A stretch of 10,494 nucleotides of DNA from Tieghemiomyces parasiticus (taxonomy: Eukaryota; Kickxellomycota; Dimargaritomycetes; Dimargaritales; Dimargaritaceae). The stretch covers positions 1-10,494 of the forward strand of contig JANBPT010001335.1 of NCBI GenBank assembly GCA_027575765.1, written 5' to 3'. The position numbers and the translations under genes are program-made. How positions within the stretch are numbered: the stretch's first letter is position 1; the number at the start of each line of letters is the position of its first letter. The notes beneath the pieces are model-generated. The model saw only the letters and a program-made list of their open reading frames with translations. It ran no database searches and was not told where the DNA came from. Below, one piece after another: positions 1 through 6,818 of this stretch.

Positions 1-410
1 GAGTTGGAGTTGTCGTTGAGGAGGTCCACGTTGGCCTCGATGAGGTTGTGGAACAGCTGGTCGAACCGACGGGAGTTGGAGTTGTCGTTGAGGAGATCCA
101 CGTTGGCCTCGATGAGGTTGTTGAACAGCTGGTCAAACCGACGGGTGGGGGTGTTGCCGATATCAACGTTGGCCTCGATGAGGTTGTTGAACAGCTGGTC
201 GAACCGACGGGAGTTAGAGTTGTCGTTGAGGAGATCCACGTTGGCCTCGATGAGGTTGTTGAACAGCTGGTCAAACCGACGGGAGTTAGAGTTCTCATTC
301 AGGAGGTCCACGTCGACGTCGATGAGGTTGTGGAACAGCTGGTCGAACCGACGGGAGTTGGAGTTGTCGTTGAGGAGGTCCACGTTGGCCTCGATGAGAT
401 TGTTGAACAG
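1..410 (-). repeat. 72-bp tandem coding repeats, six units
   Basis: This is the DNA-level tandem array inside the precursor gene. Units are 72 bp (24 codons) except the fourth in gene order, which is 66 bp (bases 144-209) because Leu-Leu-Asn-Asp-Asn-Ser-Asn-Ser is replaced by a shorter Ile-Gly-Asn-Thr-Pro-Thr end. The second unit (282-353) is the most diverged, with Asp-Val-Asp in place of Glu-Ala-Asn and Glu in place of Asp. Units 3 and 5 differ at one base by my reading. The Phe codon that opens units 2 to 6 alternates TTC, TTT, TTC, TTT, TTC, which suggests that two-unit blocks were duplicated. Unit 1 follows the signal peptide directly and starts Ala-Pro-Ile-Thr-Gln instead of Phe-Asp-Gln. 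The array runs off the window edge. Confidence 0.9.
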
Positions 411-479
411 CTGGGTGATGGGCGCGGCATGGACAGCGGCCACGAGGAAAGCAGAGACGAGAGCGAAGGAGATCTTCAT
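1..479 (-). CDS. Secreted Kex2-processed tandem-repeat peptide precursor (3'-partial)
   Basis: The frame reads from ATG at 479-477 to the window edge with no stop, giving 159 residues and a missing C-terminus. The start lies in a good context (CACC before ATG). Residues 1-18 form a signal peptide with Lys2, a hydrophobic core and a Val-His-Ala cleavage site. Six tandem units follow. The typical unit begins FDQLFNNLIEANVDLLN, continues Asp-Asn-Ser-Asn-Ser and ends in Arg-Arg. Arg-Arg pairs fall at 43-44, 67-68, 91-92, 113-114 and 137-138, one per unit. Kex2 cleavage and carboxypeptidase trimming would release peptides of 20-24 residues. They are acidic, lack Lys and Cys, and space their hydrophobic residues (F, L, F, L, I, V, L) like an amphipathic helix. 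This is the architecture of fungal Kex2-processed repeat proteins, a class that includes mating pheromone precursors, RiPP precursors and the Ustilago repellent protein. The function of this member is unknown. Signaling, surface activity, antimicrobial action or a modified peptide are all possible. The precursor reading is strong; the release of peptides is inferred. Confidence 0.85.
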   Translation of the reverse strand, partial: MKISFALVSAFLVAAVHAAPITQLFNNLIEANVDLLNDNSNSRRFDQLFHNLIDVDVDLLNENSNSRRFDQLFNNLIEANVDLLNDNSNSRRFDQLFNNLIEANVDIGNTPTRRFDQLFNNLIEANVDLLNDNSNSRRFDQLFHNLIEANVDLLNDNSN

Positions 480-692
480 GGTGAAAGCAGTATTAAGGAC
501 GGAAGCTTAAGAGTCGTGCGAGGTAACAGGGAAGGATGCGTTGAGAGCAATAAGTCACAGTGGATTATTAGGTAGTCAGGTGCGTGAGAAAGAGGTATAT
601 GGTTGTTGATGTGGTACGTAAACACAGAATGAGAGGTATGCGGCTAGGCAGCTGATGCTGATGGTGGATTACTTACGGCACCAATGGGCTCA

Positions 693-702
693 ATATATAT
701 AT
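693..702 (-). promoter_or_regulatory. Candidate TATA element for the repeat-peptide gene
   Basis: A run of five AT dinucleotides lies 214 bases upstream of the minus-strand start codon at 479. Between them is an A/C/T-rich leader with few G on the gene strand, ending CTTTCACC just before ATG. If this is the TATA box, the 5' untranslated leader would be about 180 nucleotides. AT-runs are common, so the assignment rests on position only. Confidence 0.35.
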
Positions 703-1457
703 GGCACGCTGGCGACTGAGAGCGGCCACTTTACACGCGGCGCGATAATTTGTGCGAGTGCAATCGCACGCACATGACTATTCTGTAAGACGTACCGGAT
801 CCATTTTGGTCGTGATATTAACATATCTTCTCTTCCCTTTCCCCTCTTGCGGCCCACTATTGACTGTCACTGACTCTCAGTCCATTAAATAGGGCGGTAT
901 ACTGAATAATGTAGGAGTGCGCATGGTGCGATACGGAGGTCCAGGTCATAAGATTAAATCGATGGCGAATAGAGCGTCATTAAAGACATGGACATTCCCG
1001 AATAATTCATTTTAAGATCATACTGGGGGATGGACGCCCTTCCAACAACGACCATGCAAAAGGAACATACAGCGGTGACAGCAAGAGGCAGCGTTGCTTA
1101 GCAGGGTGCCTAGGTACAACACAACGAAATCCGAGGGGGAAAGCGGCACAAGGGTGTCAAATACCGACAAGGAGGTAAAATTGGCATTAGAAGGCCCCAA
1201 GCGTGACTGCATCGTAGTGAAGGTCTTGCGGAGAAAGGTGCATGGCTGACAGAATAGGGCTCTCCCTAGTAACTATAGCCTAACGCCCTCGCCTGGCTAG
1301 TCGATATAGCCCCTCCCCGGCTGCCTGAGAACAGCGTAGCTCATCGGGTTCCTGTTCGGATCCCACTTCCAATGCGTCGCCAGCCGGGTGCGACTCACAT
1401 AACGCCACGTCATCGACTGGTATCAGCTCGGCCGACTATTACTACTCAACGACGCCG

Positions 1458-1468
1458 CCCCCCCCCCC
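1458..1468 (+). repeat. C11 homopolymer run
   Basis: Eleven consecutive C stand at the upstream end of a pyrimidine-rich stretch. The run is a slippage-prone tract and possibly unreliable in sequencing. No gene depends on it. Confidence 0.85.
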
Positions 1469-1732
1469 AGAACCGGCCGCTTTGCTAGCATTCCCCCCAC
1501 TTACCACCTCTAGACACTCGCCGTTACCGCGGCCTCCTTACCTTCGTCCCACACCACGTCTGGACGCGCTGCCTCTGCAGGAGGACTCTATTCCACACTT
1601 GAGGGCCCACCCCTTCCTGCTTTCTCTCCTTTCTACAACCTCCCCCACCTCCCCCCAATCTCCCCTACACCCGTCTAATCCCGGAATACTGGGGTCCACC
1701 AACCCCGCTGCCACTGGAACCACGGTTTCTCT

Positions 1733-1754
1733 CCCCCCGGGGGGGGGGAGGGGG
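1733..1754 (+). repeat. C6-G10-A-G5 self-complementary tract
   Basis: Six C are followed directly by ten G, one A and five G. The C6G6 core is a perfect palindrome, and the G tracts could also form a G-quadruplex on this strand. No gene is recognized nearby. Confidence 0.8.
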
Positions 1755-3060
1755 TTCGAGCTGGACATTACATCGGGCTAGACGCCCCACCTAAAGGAGT
1801 CGTAGCACCCTAGCGACATTCAATAGCCATCCTTACTCCTCTCCTCGCCTGTATTTAAATTTCTTATGTAGGGGACTGATTGGCCCGACGCTATCAACAA
1901 TAAACCCTCCTACGATTGGTTCGTTTCCAAAATTCACTCGTCGACTTTCACTTTATTCCGCCGAACCACCCCTGCCCCATGAAATCATGGCGATTTCTGC
2001 TCCATTGTCAACCCTTAAACATGGGGAATTTTGTATCATTCCTCTATTACCCGGCATAGGTCTCATTACACGCGGCGAACTGAAATCCGGGTTGGTGGGC
2101 AGAGGTTGGAGGATATCCGTCGTAGTAGTAATACAGGGCGGGAGGGAGAGAACGGGGGCTTTATTGCCTCTGATGAAATCATGCGTAAAACCAGCGCATG
2201 CGTCGTATTAATATAGAAAGGGGGTACGATACTAAGGGGTACCGATAGTAGTCCCCATGCTCTCTTCCCCTACCGTAGGCTGAGGGTAAGTATTCGACTT
2301 GTCCAGGCACACCTATACCGATTTTACGTAGGCCACATTTCTCTCCCCTCAACCCAATACCAATGGCCTGTTTGGCATCACGCCTAGCGGAGTTGGGCTT
2401 CCCATGATTTCACAAGGCTGTCGATTAACAAGCTGGTTTACACGGTTAAACGCGATGGCCAGGCTGTGGCTTAAGAATGGACTCGAAATATATATGCGTC
2501 GGAAGTAAATATTACCATCATTAATATGCATTTTTCTCTGTTGGAAGAGAAACGAATAGTTGACACCGCATGCTCGCATTATAACTTGGATTCCCTATCA
2601 ACTCGTATTGAACTATTATCTACAGGCCTCTAACCGTATGTGTAGCATTGTGTTTTTGGAAGTGTCAACCTCCAGATTCAGCATAAATGTCGACAGAAAA
2701 ATAGGGCCTTACAAGGCGAATAATTTAAACCCTCTGGTATCCCTGTTCAAGATCCGCTTATTTTTGAACGGGGAAGTCTTTTTCGGGGTCCACCACACTT
2801 TGACATGGATAATATCAAGCATGACTAGGCATGAGTAACGGCGGACGAAAAAGTGCGATGGAGGCATATTGCGGTAGGGAGATACAAAGGGGGTGTTCCC
2901 CCTTATGACTCTACCCCCCCCTTTATATCGACCCCTGTCCCCAACCGTCGCACTCCTCCGGCTGCCAGGTCCTCCATAGCAAGGATAGACCAACACTTTC
3001 CCAAGGATATAGAAAAGGGCCGGGTAGGACCTGACCATCTCTCTCTGCAGTATTCATTCG

Positions 3061-3066
3061 TTTATT
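3061..3066 (-). terminator. Candidate poly(A) signal AATAAA for the 59-residue precursor gene
   Basis: TTTATT on the plus strand reads AATAAA on the minus strand, about 230 bases beyond the stop codon at 3297-3299. I did not see an AATAAA hexamer on the gene strand closer to the stop. The distance is long, so the link is tentative. Confidence 0.3.
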
Positions 3067-3296
3067 GGTTTACACTTACCTTGTCTTCACGGTGTTCCGT
3101 GTCCCTACCTACCACTCATTTTCGAGCTCTCCAACTTGCAGCCGTTTGACCCTGTCGCTTCCCCTATAGGTTAGCCCGTCTTCAATAAAGCTCCACCAGA
3201 CACAATAGCGGCAACTTCCACTGACAGCGGTGCCCTATACTGTAGTGAAAGAAGTTGGTCTTGGGCCGTATAGACTTGACCTATCTGTCGCCAACG

Positions 3297-3476
3297 TCAT
3301 TCCCCACGTTTAGTTCGACTGCAGCCAAGATGATCAGCAAAGCAACGGCGAGACTTGTCACTGTTGTTCGTTAGGTCAATTTTAATACCGATCAAATCAC
3401 CAGATGCGTTACCGGTGGACTTGGCCAGGGTCTCAGACAGAAGGACGGCGCAAACGAGAAGTAGTTGGGTTTTCAT
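3297..3476 (-). CDS. Small secreted Kex2-type propeptide with a two-cysteine mature peptide
   Basis: A 59-residue frame runs from ATG at 3476-3474 to TGA at 3299-3297. Residues 1-18 are a signal peptide (MKTQLLLVCAVLLSETLA). Residues 19-42 are a pro-region with two N-glycosylation sequons, Asn23-Ala-Ser and Asn37-Asn-Ser. Arg43-Arg44 and Lys56-Arg57 then flank an 11-residue segment, CFADHLGCSRT, and the chain ends Gly-Glu. Cys45 and Cys52 are the only cysteines outside the signal peptide and could close an eight-residue ring. The first 44 residues align without gaps to the start of the tandem-repeat precursor at 1-479, sharing signal length, the Leu-Ile-x3-(Val/Ile)-Asp-Leu-x-Asn core and the Arg-Arg position. 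A pyrimidine-rich leader, a TATA-like element and a CCAAT box precede it. The layout resembles a yeast alpha-factor-style prepro-hormone. The receptor or role is unknown. An alternative splice (3361-3412) would change the C-terminal half but seems less likely. Confidence 0.6.
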   Translation of the reverse strand: MKTQLLLVCAVLLSETLAKSTGNASGDLIGIKIDLTNNSDKSRRCFADHLGCSRTKRGE

Positions 3477-3531
3477 GTCGACTTTGTGGTGGAGAAGAAG
3501 ATCTATGGCAGTGGAAATGCTTGCAACAGAA

Positions 3532-3539
3532 CATATAAG
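3532..3539 (-). promoter_or_regulatory. TATA-like element for the 59-residue precursor gene
   Basis: CTTATATG on the minus strand lies about 56 bases upstream of the start codon. It is followed by a leader containing TCTTCTTCTCCACCAC just before the ATG, a normal arrangement for a compact fungal promoter. Confidence 0.5.
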
Positions 3540-3640
3540 GAATGGAGAAGGTGGGGCAGAAAGTGGGGCAATGGTAAGTATTAATGTTTATCATTTTACT
3601 AGCGGAGCAGCAATGGTGGCTCATATAGTTTGACACAACA

Positions 3641-3648
3641 CTGATTGG
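3641..3648 (-). promoter_or_regulatory. CCAAT box upstream of the 59-residue precursor gene
   Basis: CCAATCAG on the minus strand matches the classical CCAAT-binding-complex site including its AG-side flank. It lies about 100 bases upstream of the TATA-like element and 165 bases upstream of the ATG, in the expected orientation and order. Confidence 0.5.
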
Positions 3649-5490
3649 CCATTGACCATGTCACTATGATGGCTTCACCTCATTCCGGGTGCCATCCTTT
3701 AGCCAGACACCTGCGGGAGTATGTCTTTAGCTAAACGAGCCTTAGAATTGACGTGGTCAATGCAAGTACACTTGGCCTAGAAAATACCGAAACGACGGGT
3801 GATACTGGAAATTAATTGCCATTTATGCCGGTCTACAGCTCTGTGTTTCAAACAATAAACTGTGGAGGTTATCACCTGGGCCATGTAAGAAATGCATGTT
3901 ATGTATAAAAAATAAGGTACTCAATCCTTGAGACTTCTGCCGCAGACCAGACCCGTGTGATGGATGGGAACCTCGGAGATGAGTTTATGCAGGATCGGTC
4001 CAATACAAGAGTGACCAGGTAAATGTACTGTATGTGAAAAAAAATCCCAAGCGGATGATTAACGACGTTGCCAATGTTTCACGGTGCTCTGTCGGAGGAA
4101 ACGACCAGGACTATGCTGTGAAACTGGGTACAGTTAGGGTTGTTCTCACCGCATGCTACCTTCTCAGATGGCACAAACCAGGCCTCTAAATACGAACCAT
4201 TAAACGGCCTGCCATCGGCGAGATAATTGAGTGGGATCGAGGTTCTCCTGCGCTGTAACAATTCAACCTCAAGGTCCGTCGTGATACCTGAAGCTATTGA
4301 TCCGATCAGCTGTGGCATCTCTACTTTTTACTTATCTTTATTAGCCTATTCTCATATTCGATATTCCTTTGTAGCGACACCAACCTTCCTGATCTACTGG
4401 ATGGCGTCTTCCCCGTTGACAGGTGTCCCCGCCCCTATCATTTTAGCGCTCTACTTCCTTCAATATTCTCCTTATTGATCTGGCAGTCGCGCAGCCGCCT
4501 TCATATTCGCCTTGGCGTTAGCCCCGCCTTGCTCTATCGTCTTTGAATTCTCCTAACCCAAACCGTAGCCGCTGTGGAGGAAGAAGGGCATCCTTCCATA
4601 TAAAAAACCGCCTGGGTCGCTACTTAATAAACGATAGCTTATCTAAATCAAAAACAGTTTCCATCATCGCTATCCTACTTGTTCGTACGTTATTGCGGTT
4701 TATTAGTCTTTCCTTTATTAGTATTAGCCCAAGTTTTCCTCTAGGGTAGTTTTCCCGTACGACATCCGTGGCCGCTGTAAGCTACAATGCCTCTGACCAT
4801 GATGGGTGGAGTATTAGACTGTGTTACCTTGTCGGTCGAACACTCGATCTACTGGGTAATTACAGCGAAGTGCAGACCTGATAATAAACAGACAGTAGGG
4901 GCCTAATCCATTTGTTCCCTACCGAAATATACATCATAATGACCATAGGTTGACATAGCAATGCCAACATATAGGGTACGCTCCTAAACGGGGCCCAATT
5001 TACAAGCAGTGCTGCCAGTCGTAGATCCTCCAAAATCTGCCTTTCGCCACGCATAATTTATATGATAGGTAGAGACGCGATCTAGTACGGAGAGGCTCCT
5101 CCCGAAGGTGGATGGTACACTCTACGGCATTTAGGTTGGCGTGACTGACAGATAGTTACTTGTAGGCAGCCGTACTCAAGTTGAAGATAAGTGATAACAA
5201 GCTAGGCTGTGCTCCGTTGTAGTTATAATGGAAGGGAGCAATCTTATTACCAAGGAAGAGTGCCGTGGGTAGTTTCCGTATGTCAAACAGTGTATTAAGA
5301 CACCGAGACGCTCTTCGCACAGCCACACTGCCATCAACTATCGCACCTCCTAAAAATGCATCAACAGGGCTACACACCAGGTACCATTTATCAGCCGTGT
5401 AGAGTCCCTGTTAGGAGAAATACGAGTGAAGTCGATAACCAGTTGTAAATCATGGTATGGCTAAAGCCAATAATTTTAGATGTTACAAGC
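3649..5490. other. Intergenic span with no supportable gene
   Basis: About 1.8 kb separate the peptide-gene promoter from the eL39 poly(A) signal. ORFs here are 60-85 codons, lack recognizable domains and start in unremarkable contexts. The stretch from about 4320 to 4760 is pyrimidine-rich on the plus strand, which lengthens plus-strand frames by chance because stop codons need purines. An A8 run lies near 4038. The minus-strand frame at 4079-4318 looks somewhat protein-like but has no family I recognize. No RNA gene was found. Confidence 0.45.
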
Positions 5491-5496
5491 TTTATT
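5491..5496 (-). terminator. Poly(A) signal AATAAA of the eL39 gene
   Basis: TTTATT on the plus strand reads AATAAA on the gene strand, 94 bases beyond the last base of the eL39 stop codon. It follows a pyrimidine-rich 3' untranslated stretch. Hexamer, strand and distance all fit a fungal 3' end. Confidence 0.7.
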
Positions 5497-5589
5497 AGCC
5501 GGTCATAGCGTCCATGTGGGAGAAAGACGCAGAACCCACTGAAGAGACTTGGGAAAGGTGGAGTGGGCGGGGGACAGAGCCGAACGTAT

Positions 5590-6171
5590 TTAGATGTTCA
5601 GCTTCGTGCGGCGCCAGTGACGACGCTTGGCGTTGTACCTGAAGAGTAGAGTGAAAACAGGGAGCAAAACAAAGTTCATGGTTAGCAATCTAGTTGCCAA
5701 GCTACAATAGGCGGGGAACGGATTGTGAAGGTGATCGCTGACGGGCATCGTTGAACCAGTAGTATACCATCCCACTTACTTGATCTTGGAATCGGTCTTG
5801 AGCCGGAACCACTGAGGCATAGGGCGGTTCTGGCGCAGCTTCTTGGCCAAGTGAATCTTGGTGGTCAGGTTCTTGTGGGTCGGCTGTTGGTGAGAATATC
5901 GTCGTTGGCAAGCAGGAATGGGGCGCGTTAGTGGATGTCTCGCGAATCTCGCCCCGTCGTGCTGATGGTGGTGTGAAAAGTCCTGTTCATATTGTCTACC
6001 GCTATATTCGGCCTGCCTACGCCCATTAATGGGCCACACATGCTAACCGAGTCCTATCCATCCGTCTACCGCCCGGGAAGCGACCTGGATGGATGGATGG
6101 ATTGGGTACGGTTCAGGCGGACGGCGAGGGTGGCGACGAAATCAGAGGGAGGGGTGAGCGACGCTTACCAT
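5590..6171 (-). CDS. RPL39: 60S ribosomal protein eL39, three exons
   Basis: eL39 is a small, basic protein of the large ribosomal subunit that helps line the peptide exit tunnel. Exon 1 is the start codon alone (6171-6169), followed at once by donor GTAAGC. Exon 2 is 5883-5780 and exon 3 is 5638-5590, ending in TAA. The joined frame is 51 residues, the family's usual length. Exon 2 gives HLAKKLRQNRPMPQWFRLKT and a Lys codon split across intron 2. Exon 3 gives YNAKRRHWRRTKLNI, the family's signature C-terminus. Both introns are GT-AG with CTAAC branch points. A first exon of only ATG is a known pattern of fungal ribosomal protein genes. Residues 2-10 (PTHKNLTTK) keep the Pro-x-His-Lys start but depart from the usual Thr/Ser-Phe-Arg just after it. 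The exon structure is read by eye but fits at every junction. Confidence 0.95.
5639..5779 (-). other. eL39 intron 2 (141 nt)
   Basis: The donor is GTAAGT at 5779-5774, the branch point is GCTAACC with its CTAAC at 5685-5681, and a T-rich tract leads to acceptor CAG at 5641-5639. The intron interrupts a Lys codon after its second base. No snoRNA box C/D pattern was seen. Confidence 0.92.
6021..6034. repeat. 14-bp perfect palindrome in eL39 intron 1
   Basis: GCCCATTAATGGGC is its own reverse complement. It sits in the middle of intron 1. It may be a dimeric factor site or chance; roughly one 14-bp palindrome is expected by chance in a window of this size. Confidence 0.7.
6087..6102 (+). repeat. 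(GGAT)4 microsatellite
   Basis: Four perfect GGAT units lie inside eL39 intron 1, reading ATCC on the gene strand. This is a simple repeat. Confidence 0.85.
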
Positions 6172-6376
6172 CTTGAAAAGTTGCTACCTATCGGTCCGTC
6201 CTCAATTAGAAAATCAAAAAGACCGGGAGTGGGAAAGAGGAAGTTGGCCGTCTCAAGCATGGCCGAGCGCCAATATAGTTCACCTTGACAGTTATCCATC
6301 AGCCTTGGGCAAGGCTAGCCGTTGTGGTCTATCTTCACTGCCATCAGACCAGAGTCTGCTGCCAATGGGAGGGGCT

Positions 6377-6390
6377 AAATCACGTGATTT
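6377..6390. promoter_or_regulatory. Palindromic E-box site (TCACGTGA) upstream of eL39
   Basis: AAATCACGTGATTT is a perfect 14-bp palindrome centered on CACGTG, 206 bases upstream of the eL39 start codon. TCACGTGA is the preferred core of Cbf1/USF-type bHLH factors, and Cbf1 is known to act at ribosomal protein promoters in Candida albicans. A CCAAT sequence (6362-6366) and a TATAAATA-containing stretch (6390-6399) flank it in plus orientation, so it could also serve a transcript leading rightward. Binding is inferred. Confidence 0.5.
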
Positions 6391-6588
6391 ATAAATATAC
6401 CCCTATAACCTAGCTACCCCCCCCACAGTAGGCACTCCAGGGCCGCGCGACCTTGACAGGTCACTGCTAATAGACGGGTCTAACCGCTCACTTCGGAGTG
6501 TGTGTGGGGGAGTCCTAGGTAGCGTAATAAAGTGTAAGGATATGGTCAGCTTTGGCCCTCGTACCTATCAAGGGCATTGTTTCCAACA

Positions 6589-6613
6589 TTGCTTGGCCCT
6601 GTTAGCCAAGCAA
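6589..6613. other. Perfect 9-bp inverted repeat with 7-base loop
   Basis: TTGCTTGGC and GCCAAGCAA flank the loop CCTGTTA. It resembles an anticodon arm in size, but no acceptor, D or T arm surrounds it. It is probably chance or a small structural element. Confidence 0.55.
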
Positions 6614-6804
6614 AAGCAGCCCAAACCTGAAGAAGGACGTTGTGTTCGAAGCCACTCCGCTGCGACCCCTTTTCTACCTTCTAACGCCCGAGCTCCTGTA
6701 AACCATAGTCAATGTCCACGATAATAACCATAAGTAATGGGCGCTCTCGGCACTATCGTCCTGAGTATTGGTATGGGCACCACAATTATCGGTACGTTGC
6801 TTTT

Positions 6805-6818
6805 CTCTCTCTCTCTCT
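6805..6818 (+). repeat. (CT)7 microsatellite
   Basis: Seven perfect CT units follow four T in a pyrimidine-rich stretch. Confidence 0.85.

Larger units (their letters stand above)
703..3296. other. Gene-poor intergenic span with no supportable gene
   Basis: About 2.6 kb lie between the promoter of the repeat-peptide gene and the end of the second peptide gene. The longest ORFs on either strand are about 60-110 codons, overlap each other in different frames, have no recognizable motif or signal peptide, and change frame without plausible splice sites. The stretch at about 1480-1760 is strongly pyrimidine-rich on the plus strand and carries long C and G runs. A small GC hairpin with a 7-bp stem and TGTT loop occurs at 2887-2904. 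I saw no tRNA, rRNA or transposase signal. A diverged multi-exon gene could be missed by eye. Confidence 0.5.
5884..6168 (-). other. eL39 intron 1 (285 nt)
   Basis: The donor GTAAGC follows the start codon directly. The branch-point candidate CACTAAC has its CTAAC at 5931-5927, and the acceptor CAACAG ends at 5884. The intron carries a GGAT microsatellite of four units (6087-6102) and a perfect 14-bp palindrome at 6021-6034. Long first introns in ribosomal protein genes often carry regulatory sequence or snoRNAs. I found no convincing box C with matching box D here. Confidence 0.88.

Noticed and set aside
4..575. Two long overlapping plus-strand frames of 168 and 175 residues with repeats.
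   Set aside because: They are antisense shadows of the minus-strand tandem-repeat precursor. The repeats remain open on both strands because of the 72-bp periodicity, and only the minus frame has a signal peptide and regularly spaced dibasic sites.
671..676. A perfect GTAAGT donor on the minus strand upstream of the repeat-peptide gene.
   Set aside because: It lies about 20 bases downstream of the TATA candidate, probably before the transcription start, and no convincing paired branch point and acceptor were found.
1337..1365. A tRNA A-box-like sequence followed by a B-box-like sequence.
   Set aside because: They are only about 16 bases apart, the B box has a mismatch, and no cloverleaf stems can be drawn.
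3361..3412. A possible 52-nt intron (GTAACG donor, CTAAC, ACAG acceptor) in the 59-residue precursor gene, giving a hydrophobic C-terminus.
   Set aside because: The donor is poor at its fifth base and the branch point is very close to the acceptor. The unspliced frame preserves the alignment to the neighboring precursor and both dibasic sites.
4079..4318. A 79-residue minus-strand frame with two close cysteines and two possible glycosylation sites.
   Set aside because: It has no signal peptide, no recognized family, a purine-rich leader and no neighboring exon with continuity. It could be a missed exon, but I cannot support it.
5702..6039. Minus-strand frames of 69 and 87 residues.
   Set aside because: They are the eL39 exon 2 region read through into intron sequence or in the wrong frame. 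Splicing gives the canonical 51-residue protein.
5884..6168. A possible snoRNA in eL39 intron 1.
   Set aside because: CTGA sequences occur, but no convincing box C with terminal pairing is present.
6258..6260. An upstream ATG on the minus strand before the eL39 start, open into the first splice donor.
   Set aside because: A pyrimidine-rich tract between it and the true start suggests transcription begins downstream of it, so it is probably not in the mRNA.
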